Positions 46,141-56,690 of a DNA stretch of 64,000 nucleotides are shown here, piece after piece (positions within the stretch are counted from its first letter, which is position 1; each line of letters begins with the position of its first letter). The position numbers and the translations under genes were made by a program. This DNA comes from Pseudofabraea citricarpa. Taxonomy: Eukaryota; Ascomycota; Leotiomycetes; Helotiales; Dermateaceae. Under the pieces are notes generated by a model. The model worked only from the letters and a program-made list of their open reading frames with translations, ran no database searches and was not told the origin of the DNA. The stretch covers positions 124,001 to 188,000 of the forward strand of contig JAPWGK010000016.1 in NCBI GenBank assembly GCA_029641185.1. Reading direction: 5' to 3'.

Positions 46141-48510
46141 ATGCATTGCCAAAGACTTTACTGGGCCGGAAATAAATCATGTCTATCGCGAGGACTCATA
46201 TCGACGACCACTTCAAGATCATGTCGCACAATACGAGCACCTACGCCCTTCACAGCGACAGCAAGAGCATTTCACTGCCATAATCGGATGCTTGCATCTG
46301 AGCCATCAACAGGCTCTATAGCCGAATCGGCTTTTTGGAAGGAATATAAAGAGAGTTGTAGGCGCTACCTTATCCTGTCTCAAACTTGACCAAACCACGA
46401 GTTAATATTTTTATGTTACAGTCCACATTGAACCAACTGCCCAAACATTACCGAATTATATTTCCGAGGACTTGCTAGAGCAAAAGGTCACATTTCTTGC
46501 TTACCTTGGCCGGAAGAGAATCCTTTCTGATAAGATGACTTTCGTTGACTTAACTGCTGGTAATTCCTCTTCGCACAAGATGCAATTGATATCTCGGCCA
46601 GATGGTAGTTCTACAGAAGCTAGCGCTGCACACGAAGGATTGAAGAGCATCAGGCAAAACAGTTATGTGTCGGTAACAGGAGTTCTCCATCTCAAACGGC
46701 AGCCAAAGAACAAAACAGATGGCATATCGACGGAAACGGCACAGCAAGAATTAAGATCCCTCGGAATACCTTCGAATAATATAGAATTGAATCTACAGAG
46801 CATTAAATGTCTAGCATCTTTTCCAGAAGACGTAAGCATTAGCGAAGATACCAACTTTGGTCCTGCATCAAGACACCTTCAGCTTCGTTTTGATAGCGGA
46901 CTCAAAGCGAGAATTGAATTTCGATCGAAGGTAGCAGAAGCTGTGCGGAGACAACTGGTCGCATCAAGCTTCACCGAAGTTGAGACGCCAATTCTATTCA
47001 AATCCACGCCTGAGGGTGCACGGGAGTTCTTGGTTCCAACACGGCGTACTGGCCATGCATATGCATTGCCGCAGAGTCCTCAACAATATAAGCAAATTCT
47101 GATGGCCAGCGGCATACATCGGTATTATCAATTTGCTAGGTGTTTCCGCGATGAAGATCTGCGTGCAGACCGTCAACCTGAATTCACTCAAGTAATATAT
47201 ATCCAACAAGGTTCATAACTGTACTAACTTGAAGCAGATAGATCTCGAAATGGCATGTAGCAGTGGTAATATAGTAATGGCTGAAATTGAGAAAATCGTT
47301 AAAAGTATTTACAACGAATTTCCAGGAGATAAATTACCAGCTCGGCCAGAGTTACCAGAAACCCCATTACAGCGAATGACCTATATGGAGGCGATGTCAA
47401 AGCATGGATCTGATAAGCCTGATCTACGAATACAAGACTTAGTACATAACCCATTCATTGACAAGCTTAATTACTGACATGGATAGATTCATCGTGTAGA
47501 TCACGTAATCCCATCTAGTCTCCTTGGGATGCTCACATATCTAGAGCAGCCCATTGTTGAAGCTGTTAGATTCCGTCTTAAGGGGAAGCCAAAGAATGTC
47601 AGCAAGTTCATCAGGGAATTCATGGATTCCCCAGACGCCGCAGCTTTTAGGAATAATCCTGATGGAGCTCCTGGTGTATTTGTGTATGATTCTCGAAAAC
47701 CCTTGGAAGGCCTACAGGCTTTCGGATTCGAGGGTGCTGAACAGTTGAAATCGCTGTTCGCTGAGATATCATCACCCAACGGAATATCATCAGCTGCATC
47801 TTTAGAAGATGGAGATCTAATAGTCATCCAAGCACGTGAGAACAAATCCCACTCCGGTGGCTCGACTAGCTTGGGTCGTCTTCGGATTGCTTTATATAAA
47901 GCGGCAATTTCGCAAGAACTCTTGGATCGTGATCCAACCCACAGATTTCTCTGGGTCACTGACTTCCCACTATTTACCCCAAACGATGATAGCAGTCCGG
48001 GACAAGGTGGCGCATCTGGATTTTCTGCAACGCATCATCCATTTACGGCCCCCAAAACTGCCGCTGATGTTGATCTTCTCTTACAAGACCCTTTAAAGGT
48101 CACAGCTGAACATTACGACCTCGTTGTTAATGGTGTAGAGTTGGGTGGAGGCAGCCGACGAATCCATAATGCAGAAATGCAGAAGTTTATCATGCGAAAC
48201 ATCCTAATGGTATGTTGGTCCTCGTGTATTCTATCGATATGCTAATATCTATCAGATGAGTGAAGAACGTCTTGATGACTTCTCACACCTTTTCGAGGCT
48301 CTACGATCTGGCTGTCCACCCCATGCGGGGTTCGCAATTGGTTTCGATCGGCTCATCGCCGTAATGTCCGAGTGTGAATCTGTGAAAGATGTTATTGCCT
48401 TCCCCAAGAGCTCTAAGGGAGAGGATCTTATGGTCAAGAGCCCAACATTGATGACAGAGAAACAACTCGAAACATATCATCTTCAGCTCGCCAAACTTCC
48501 AAGTCCCTGA
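46141..48510 (+). CDS. MSD1: Mitochondrial aspartyl-tRNA synthetase (bacterial type)
   Basis: Exons 46141-46357, 46422-47191, 47238-47441, 47487-48209 and 48256-48510 give 722 residues. The first 50 residues (from [19 protein letters not shown]) are rich in Arg, Ser and Thr and have no acids, as expected of a mitochondrial presequence. An OB-fold anticodon-binding domain follows, with [16 protein letters not shown]. Class II motif 2 is [19 protein letters not shown], and motif 3 is [16 protein letters not shown]; the bacterial-type insertion domain lies between them. [12 protein letters not shown] is the typical AspRS text. The enzyme charges mitochondrial tRNA-Asp. The first intron's donor (GTAGGC at 46358) was chosen by frame and is the least certain junction; the fourth exon's upstream donor (GTACAT) is weak. 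The C-terminus is complete. Confidence 0.93.
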
Positions 48511-48956
48511 AATTCCTCTTAAAAAGTATATCTGTGATTAATTAGTGTATCATAAGTTACCATAAAGACTCAAGATGTGTAAATATGTAAGAGTAAGAGA
48601 CACCAGGCTAATAAAGTCTGGAATTTTTAATGTACATATCCCGCTCTACTTGACTTTCTGTAATTTAGTAGATTCCAAAAACATAAAAATAGAGTGCTAG
48701 ATCATATACTGGGAAATAGTAAGGATTATCGTAATTGTAGACTCGTGCTGCCTTCTGGATTTGAATCTACAGTACAAATTACCAATTAAGCGAGGCCCCT
48801 ATTTCTAGGACACGAGGCGTGCCAAGACCTGACTCATCCTGCACTGCCTCCTCACAGAGCATGCTAGACATATAATAACTTGTGAGTCGTTGGAATTATT
48901 TTCAGACTTGCTGAAACAATAAAGATGAAAACAATACCGTTTTTGAAACAACTACG
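48511..48956. other. Spacer between AspRS and the reductase gene
   Basis: No gene is supported. On the minus strand at about 48738-48810 there is a tRNA-like fragment (a D-arm-like GCUUAAUUGGUAAUUU followed directly by AGAUUCAAAUCC), but it lacks an anticodon arm and a paired acceptor stem, so it could be a decayed tRNA or tRNA-derived repeat. Confidence 0.4.
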
Positions 48957-49722
48957 ATGACGACAGCCCAAGGGAAAACCATTGGAATGGTCATCAACAC
49001 CCAACTCCCGTTTCCACATGCACCTATTGTCGAGCTCCTAGCAAAAGAAGTAAAAGAATACATCGATGCGAAGAATTCCTTGATGTCTACTATTCAGATC
49101 ATCGACCTTGCAGATTTCGAGCTCCCCCACCTGCCAAACGCCTCCGACCTTCTCTCGACTACATTATTTTCACCGAGCACCGATCAACAAATCGCAGCAT
49201 GGCAAAAAGAAGCAGAAAAGCACTCTGGGTTCATATTTATTTTTCCTTTTCATATCTGGTCGTATTGCAATCCTGTCAAAAATGCCATTTCTATACTCCA
49301 TCCAAATACGTGGATTAGGAAACCTGCTATGTATGCAACGTACGGGAGTATGGAGAGCCGCTGGGATCGAATCACAAGGAAGAAAAGCGAGCCTATGATG
49401 AGAGAGTTCTTCGTAGAGAATGGATTCCGCATCACGAAGACTGGGTTGATGCCCGAGTTTGAGTTATATGCCGATTATTGTAAGTTAGGTTCTTCGGCGA
49501 TCATGACACAAATTTTCAAATCAAATAAAAGCAAAAATGAAAATAATAATTGCTGATGATCTGAGTTTTGTAGGGGAGGGTTGGAAGATGGGAAGGATGA
49601 CCGGCTGGGTCGGGTTCGGTGGGCAGCAGGATGAGGCGTTTGAGTGGAGGGGGTGGAATATAGTTGATGTAGCTATAACCTCGCTGAGAGAGGACCTGGA
49701 TAAAAACAGGAAAAAACAATGA
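48957..49722 (+). CDS. NADPH-dependent FMN reductase-like flavoprotein
   Basis: Exons 48957-49479 and 49574-49722 (94-nt intron) give 223 residues. The fold is flavodoxin-like: beta-strand GKTIGMVINT near the N-terminus, IDLADFELP in the middle, then GFIFIFPFHIWSYCNPVKNAISIL, which is the family's 'P-Y-x-x-S-x-x-x-x-LKNAID' loop in diverged form, and a late YATYGSM segment. The C-terminus after splicing contains MTGWVGFGGQQDEAFEW. Members reduce FMN, quinones or azo compounds with NAD(P)H. The real substrate here is unknown. The loop has replaced the usual Tyr-Asn motif, so activity should not be assumed. No targeting signal is seen. Confidence 0.8.
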
Positions 49723-50245
49723 TCGCTCATCAATTTATTGCCTTTCTCTGATCCGGTCATCCCAAGTCATCATTCGTATCCACGAGGAAGTCCAAACGCA
49801 TCTCGCTTGCCATTTACCACATGGCGGATGGAATATTCGATGCGAAGGCGCCTCTTGTCCCCTAAGTCCTTCGAGAAAAGACAATGAACTATTTAGTGCA
49901 ACGAAGTTAGAAATGAACAGATTTCTATTGAATAATCTTTGAAAGCCCATGCCTTTCTGTTTGTATTTAATGTGGTCGTTTCTGATAACATTAAGAAATT
50001 GTGACGATACAGTTGACAAGGGTTGATGACATGACTATAGACACGAGTCGAGATTTCCTTCATTATATCATACAGTACATACTACATGGTATACCAATTA
50101 TTTTGCCTGCCGAACCACGCTTTCCCATGCAAGGAGAGTCATGTACAATCTATGACGCGAAAGGAAAAAATAGCTCTACCAAGGTGGTGATAATACAAGG
50201 AAATGGAATAGCTTGAACACTTTATAATCAACTCCCAAATTATAC
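49723..50245. other. Convergent spacer before mitochondrial EF-G
   Basis: Presumed 3' UTRs of the reductase (plus) and EF-G (minus) genes. No coding or structural element is supported. Confidence 0.5.
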
Positions 50246-52767
50246 TTATTTCTTGCTCTTCTCCAAAAGAGCCTTTTCGTGTTGAGCGATAAGCTCTTTC
50301 CTATTTTAGTTGTTAGAATCGAACCACAAGCATTAAATAACAATTGGATACTTACTGTAACTGTCCTGGTGTCTGTGCATAATGACTGAACTCCATGCCA
50401 AACTCCCCCTTGCCTTGGGTGGCAGCTCTCAATTGAGAACTGAAGCCAAACATGGAATTCAAGCTACAATCTGCCATCAATGTAAAGTCTTCAGGTCCAA
50501 TCTCGGTGTCATTGATGATTGCATTGCGCTTATTCAAAAGTCCAACAATATTTCCCTGGAACTCGTTAGGAGCAGTGATGGTCGTCTTCATCAAAGGTTC
50601 AAGAACAACACCCTTTCCTTCCTTGAATGCTTTGCGGAAGGCCTGCTGTGTGGCGATCTTGAAGGCCATTTCGGAAGAATCCGTGATGTGAATTGATCCA
50701 TCGTTGATGACCATGCGAGTACCTAAGACAGGATGACCAAGGAGGGGGCCTTTGTCACAGGAGAGTATGAACCCCTTTTCACAAGCATAGATGAACTTTT
50801 CAGAAATAGATCCACCGGTGACCTGGTTCTCAAATATGGAAGGTGCATAACCGTTGTCGGTCATCTCCAGCGGCTCCAGCCACCCAGCAACTCGAGCAAA
50901 GTCTCCAGCGCCACCAGTTTGCTTCTTCAGAGTGTGATCAAATTTGACGTGCTCCGTTAATGCCTCACGGTAGGACACCTGCGGCTTACCCGTCTCTACT
51001 TCGACGCCGTATTCACGACGCATTCGCTCGACGTAAATCTCCAAATGCAATTCTCCCATTCCTGAAATGATGGTCTCAGACGTTTCTTGGTCAACGTGTA
51101 CACGGAAAGTGGGATCCTCCCGCTGAAAACGATTCATGGCTTTACTGAAGTTAGAGCCATCTCTGTTTGTTTTCGGCTGGATCGACAAGGATACGACGGC
51201 ATCAGGAACGAACATGGAACTCATGGAGTATGGTAGGGTACCATCTGTGAAAGTATCTCCGGATGCACAGTCAACACCAAAGACGGCACAGATTTCGCCT
51301 GCTCCAATATCTGGAACCTCCTCCATCTCGTTCGAGTGCATTCGCACGATGCGGGGCACTTTAACTTTCTTGTCGGTTCTAGCATTGAAAATGTTCATGC
51401 CCTTTCGCAGCGAACCTTGGTAGACTCGAATATATGTCAACTGCCCATAGTTGCCTTCTTCAAGCTTGAAAGCCAACCCGACAAATGGGAGGGAATTGTA
51501 AGAGACAAGCTTCACTGGGGCTTCGGCTTTTCGCGTGTCTAAAGCCAAGTTCTCTACTTCTGCGGGATTGGGCAAGTAATCACAGACAGCATCCAGCATA
51601 GGCTGAACAGACTTGTCAGCCAGAGCACTTCCCATCAACACAGGTGTAAACTTCAAGGCGATTGTTGCTCGGCGAATGGCTGCCTTCAATTGCTCTGGGC
51701 TGGGAATCTTCTCATCTAAGAAGATCTCTGCAATCTCATCGTCAACATCTGCCAATGCCTCGATTAACATGCTCCTCCTCTCCTCTGCAATCTTCTTACA
51801 AGCCTCTGGGATTTCATCAGTTTCCCTAATAATCTCTCCCTTGAGCCCATCGTTGTAAATTGCTTTCATTCTAATGAGGTCCACGACACCTTGGAAATTA
51901 TCTTCTGAGCCGATGGGAACCTGAATCGCTGCTGCCGGCATGCGCAGCTTTTGGTTGATCTGGTCGACTGCCTTGAAAGGATTGGCTCCCATGCGGTCCA
52001 TCTTATTGATAAAACTGAGTCGGGGGATATTATATCTTCGCATTTGTCGGTCGACCGTGATCGTCTGACTCTGGACGCCACTCACAGCACAGAGAATCAT
52101 GACCGCACCATCAAGAACTCGCAATGCTCTCTCTACCTCGATAGTAAAATCGATGTGCCCGGGTGTGTCGATCAAATTGATGTGATATGTCTCATCTTTG
52201 CCATTTTCCTTTTTGATCCAATCACAAAAGGTTGCCGCAGACTGGATGGTTATTCCCTTCTCTCGCTCCAATTCCATAGAGTCCATCTTTGCTCCGACTG
52301 CATCCTTTCCTCTAACCTCGTGAATAGAATTGATTCGACCGGTGTAGAACAGAACTCGCTCCGTAGCTGTTGTTTTACCGCTGTCGATGTGTGCCTATGA
52401 TGTCCTTCAGTAAGCTACTGATCATTTGTATTTACATGGGATTACATACTGCGATTCCAATGTTTCTGATTCGGTTGAGGCGCTCTCTTTCTACTGGGTC
52501 CAAGTTTTTAAGAATAGTTTGTTGATCTAGCTTTGGGTTTGCTGCAGCGGCCTTCAAAACAGCTTCTGCAGTACTCGCTCGTAGTCTCGCAGCCTGCGAG
52601 AATAATCGTTGTGATGGTCTGCCCCTTAAGGCGAATCCACCTCTAACAGGCGATCCGGGATTTGATGTATTCAAGCAGGAAAACCTCGATCTGGCCGTGC
52701 ATCTTCCTAGAGACGCAAGAGAGACTTCCGCGGAAGCCGCCGCACGTACAGCTTTTTGCATCCGCAT
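50246..52767 (-). CDS. MEF1: Mitochondrial elongation factor G 1
   Basis: Exons 52767-52450, 52394-50356 and 50300-50246 give 803 residues. The N-terminus ([20 protein letters not shown] and on, many Arg and Ala, no acid for the first stretch) is a mitochondrial presequence. The G1 motif AHIDSGKTT spans the first intron: IGIA ends exon 1 and AHIDSGKTT opens exon 2. Further G motifs are [20 protein letters not shown] and [22 protein letters not shown] and [13 protein letters not shown] belong to the C-terminal domains. The protein promotes GTP-dependent translocation on mitoribosomes. The last exon adds [17 protein letters not shown], a lysine-rich tail, and is required for a proper stop. The divergent polymerase gene starts 287 bp away. 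Confidence 0.97.
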
Positions 52768-53054
52768 ATTTGCTTGTTCAATTGAGTTGATGGCTGGATG
52801 TGTTCAGCGATCACTTCGCGACCACTTTTTTTTGGACACACTTATCCGGAGAAACCCTGTCCTTGTACTTGACCCGAGCATCACGTGATAACGCGCTGCC
52901 TGGCGCGTCATCAGCCGACAGTCAGAAGTCGCAGACTGATCCACGAGGAAACCGTTGTTTTCTCGAGCGTAACAAGGCTGGCACTGATGGCTTTTCCATA
53001 TCTCATATATCAAAGGCAGGCGACTAATAATTTCTCCATGTTCACATCGCGAAC

Positions 53055-55015
53055 ATGAATCCCATAACCACACATCCTACATCTCCACCGCCACCTGCTG
53101 TCGATGCGAAGGTAGAGAGCGAGCATGATACCCTCAAGTATTCCCTTCTTGGACCTTCCCTGACCAAATCAGGACAGGACAATGTTGATCAGCAGAAGGT
53201 ATGTCCGTCTAAAGCGTATGGATGCCCTTGCTCTTGGCTAACAATAAACAGGTCTCTGAAGTCATCTACAATGCATCTAAAGGATCAAAGTATTTCAGCA
53301 ACGAAGAGTCTCGTGATAAAAACCTCACTCAAAAAATCGAGAAAATCCTCGCAAAGAAGAGCCAGCTTGAGACGCTGGACCTAGCACATGATCGCAGAAA
53401 AGCAGATGGTTACATTGCAGAACTTGAGCTCTCTCGAGATCTTTCACAGACTGTGGTCCACATTGATTGTGACGCTTTCTATGCTGCATGCGAAGAGCTC
53501 GACAGACCTGAGCTTAAAGACATACCATTCTCAGTTGGCGGGGGCGTTCTCACAACGTGCAATTACCATGCAAGAAAATTTGGGTGTAGGAGTGGTATGG
53601 CAGGCTTCGTCGCCAAGAAATTATGCCCGCAGTTGGTACAAGTCCCATTAAATTTCGAAAAATATACAGCAAAAGCGCAAGAAGTTCGAGAGATCATCGT
53701 AGACTACGATCCGAGATTTGAGAGTGCAAGTATTGATGAGGCATACCTCAACATTACTGAATACTGCGAGAAGAATAACATCAACGCGGAAGATGCTGTT
53801 CAACAGCTCCGGCGAGAAGTACACGAGAAAACTAAAATTACCATTTCAGCAGGAATTGCAGCAAATGCCAAATTGGCCAAGATCTGTTCCAATCAGAACA
53901 AGCCCAATGGCCAGTTTCAACTTGCGAATGACAGGAGTACTATCATGACTTTTATGCGAGACCTGCCAACTCGTAAAGTCAATGGCATTGGTCGTGTATT
54001 TGAGAGGGAGCTCGATGCTATCGGCGTTAAAACTTGTGGAGATATCTATGCACATCGTCAATACTTATGGAAGCTCTTTGGGGAAAAAGCATTTGTATTT
54101 TTGATGCAATGTTACCTTGGCCTGGGAAGAACCAAAGTGCAACCCGCTGAGGAGTACGAACGAAAGAGTGTTGGTACGGAAAGTACATTTGGAGATATGT
54201 CGGATCACGTTGAACTTAGAAATAAGCTGCGATGGACTGCAGAAGAGCTGGAGAAAGACATGCTCCGAACTCAGTTCAAAGGAAGAACGCTATGCCTCAA
54301 GGTCAAACTTCACACATATGAAGTATTTACCAGGCAAATCATCCCTCCAAAAGCAATCTACCTCTCAGATGACTTATACAAATATGCTGTCCCAATGCTT
54401 ACGAAGTTAGAACAAGAGTTTCCTGGATTGACGCTTCGACTTATGGGTCTGCGATGTACTCATTTAGTCAGTATGAAGAAGCCCGACACACTAGCTTTCT
54501 TCGGATTTAAGAAGAGCTCAAGCACCGAAAATGATGCCCTTCAAGCCCCCATGAGCGATAAATTAAAACGAAAAGCAGATGGAAATCATGGCGATGCTGA
54601 GCAGTGGGAAATTTGGCCCGACGAACTTTTATTCGAGGATGCCGAACGCCAGGAGCGCGAGGAGGAACTCGAAGAATTAGAAACTCTCAGTCAACTCGAA
54701 GAAATTGATAGAAGGAGGCATCACGGAAAGGAGATCGTGCCAAATCCTAAGAAAGAAGAACCACCTGGAGATGTTTGGTGGGATTGCCCTATTTGTCTCA
54801 GGCCCCAAGCTGCAAGCGAGAAGGATTTCAATGAGCATATCGACTTATGTCTGTCAAGACAGACTATTCGAGATGTTGTTCAAGAGACTGCAGTATATTC
54901 CAGACCTTCGCCGGAGCCTACACCAGGAGCAAAGAGGGTAAAATCTGGGAATGACAGAGGTGTTCATAAAATTGTGCGTGGTGACCCTAAACAACGACGA
55001 TTGTTCTTTGGTTGA
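53055..55015 (+). CDS. polk: DNA polymerase kappa (DinB-type translesion polymerase)
   Basis: Exons 53055-53198 and 53252-55015 give 635 residues. The N-clasp-like helical region precedes the catalytic core. Metal ligands are in VVHIDCDAFYAACE (Asp120) and SIDEAYLNIT (Asp210/Glu211). CNYHARKFGCRSGM and the thumb/little-finger text NGIGRVFERELDAIGVKTCGD are characteristic of pol kappa/Pol IV. Near the C-terminus a UBZ4-type finger uses Cys560, Cys563, His577 and Cys581 (CPIC ... HIDLC), which would bind ubiquitinated PCNA. The protein ends KQRRLFFG, a PIP-like motif of non-standard spacing. Human pol kappa has two UBZ4 fingers; only one is visible here. It bypasses bulky minor-groove lesions. 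Neighbours include Nbs1, but operon-like control is not implied in fungi. Confidence 0.96.
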
Positions 55016-55497
55016 ATACTATCATAACGGCATTGTAGAATTTAATCAATGATACTTTATTTAATGGCAATCGAATGATTGGTTATAAAGGGAAGGATAT
55101 ATTCTAGGTTCCTACCTTCAGTCTTATGGCGTCGCCTTACAAACTAGACCCCGCCGTAAAAGAAACTGTTGGCTATCCACCTAGGTACTTTACTCTTTTA
55201 ATAAACTTCGATCTTTTAAATTTATCTGTCTTTAAGCAATTTGAATCTTTTTGGCGTTTTAGTAACTTTACCCACAAAATGCTTGTGCCTTTTCCCATGA
55301 ATAATCGTTAGGAGGCGGCTCCGGAAACAAGGGTGGTTTGGCGTGGTCTGACTGTGTCTCCATAACGAGTAAGCATTTAAGAAGACCGTGATTTCATTTA
55401 TTCCTTAGACAACATAATACAAGTGGAGATTGTGCTCCGTGCTCAAAGTCCCCCAGGGCCGCCCAGCTAAATCAATTCCTCAAAGAAAGTCAAAGCC
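55016..55497. other. Convergent spacer between pol kappa and the RPEL gene
   Basis: Mostly presumed 3' UTR. A small ATG frame at 55126 (MASPYKLDPAVKETVGYPP) is followed by a plausible donor at 55185 and acceptor at 55311, but the joined frame ends after about 12 more residues. It is not supported as a gene. Confidence 0.4.
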
Positions 55498-56212
55498 TCA
55501 TGCGCCACCCTCGCGCTTAGCGTATTCATCCTCCATTCTCTCCTCGTATAATTTGTCCTTTTCTGCTTGTGTTGGATCCTCATGCAGGACACCCTCCTTG
55601 ACTAGATCTGCTGGATTTGGTCGATGGGCAATCTTCTCATTCAAGTTGTCAGCCAGCATATGTTTTTCTAGCTCTCTCTGTTGTCCTTGAATTGCTGGTG
55701 CGGCTGTTGAGTCGGGAAGGATATTGCCTATTGTATATTAGGAGTCTTCAGGTCCAATTGAATAATGTGGCTTACGCTCAACCAGATCTTCACGCTGTGG
55801 TCTCTTCTCCAAGCCTTTCTTCAAGCTATCTGTAGCACGTTGTCGCTCAAGATCATGAGCCGCAGATTGTAACGCTCTGCGCAAAAAAACATCAGCCTTG
55901 CAGAATTGTTGACACGAGCCCACAGCTAGACTTACGGTGCGGCGTTGGTGTCAAGAAGGATGTGACGGTCCTTCAGTTCTTGAGGGTCGGGACGATGTTG
56001 GAGGTGCTTCTCGAGCGAGTTTTGGCGAACATGGTCGGGTCTGGAGGGAGAGATGGGCGTCTGTAGAGTTTGTTAGTGTAAATAAAAACATTGGCATATC
56101 AAGCTCGTTGGCAACATCACAGCTTGCTCTGCCCTGCTGAAGGAGAAAGAAAGCGGGGTGAGATCACACGAACCTCGTCAATAGCTGACTCTCTGTGCTC
56201 TTGGTCCGTCAT
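55498..56212 (-). CDS. Small RPEL-repeat protein (three repeats)
   Basis: Exons 56212-56174, 56060-55936, 55876-55776 and 55727-55498 give 164 residues. Three RPEL motifs follow each other: SLEKHLQHRPDPQELKDRHI, SLKKGLEKRPQREDLVERNI and NLNEKIAHRPNPADLVKEGV, each about 45-50 residues apart. The first two are followed by L/P-D-(T/S)-x-A-A-P, so the repeat unit includes the linker. RPEL motifs of animal MRTF/Phactr proteins bind G-actin; that function is carried over by inference only. The remainder is charged (REGGA at the C-terminus) with no other domain. Introns are 113, 59 and 48 nt. The protein is invisible without splicing, since no single exon exceeds 77 codons. It is divergent from nbs1. 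Confidence 0.9.
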
Positions 56213-56690
56213 CTTGTCGCGGGATATCAGGTGTTTTTTTGTGAGATGTTGTATTGTGGCGGGGGGATTGACTGCAAAGATTGGGCGGTCTATTTCCTTG
56301 AGATGAGGGAGAGGTGCGATATTTAAGCAAGCTCTGGGTGTTTTGGGGGGAAGCAGCTGTAGTTGTAGTTGTTGACCAGGAGAAAGAGAGGTGAGCAGGT
56401 GACAGCTTTGATCCCTGGCCTGAGTCCTTGTTTGGAGCTCTGGGCCAGTCCTCAGCAGCTCTCGAACAAGCTGATCGCTGATCCACCTATGACGATGCTT
56501 CTTTCACAACCCCGCAAATTTACTCGTACACAGCCACACTATCTTCTATCTACACGTGATTACGAGTTTGGGAGACACACTTCCGCCTAAAAGTCGCGAC
56601 TCGACACGTCTTCCACCGTCACCCTCATATCTCACCGATCACGCTCTGCCCTCCATGCCAGACGGTATCCTGTCCAGTCTTTGAGAGATC
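56213..56690. promoter_or_regulatory. Divergent promoter of the RPEL and nbs1 genes
   Basis: The 478-bp spacer lies between two start codons pointing away from each other and must contain both promoters. It contains no recognised motif I would name. Confidence 0.5.

Noticed and set aside
48738..48810. tRNA-like segment on the minus strand
   Set aside because: It has D-arm- and T-loop-like words but no anticodon arm and no paired acceptor stem; at most a decayed tRNA.
55126..55360. Small gene starting MASPYKLDPAVKETVGYPP
   Set aside because: The only plausible splice gives about 33 residues; the frame that looks protein-like in the second part is not in phase with the first.
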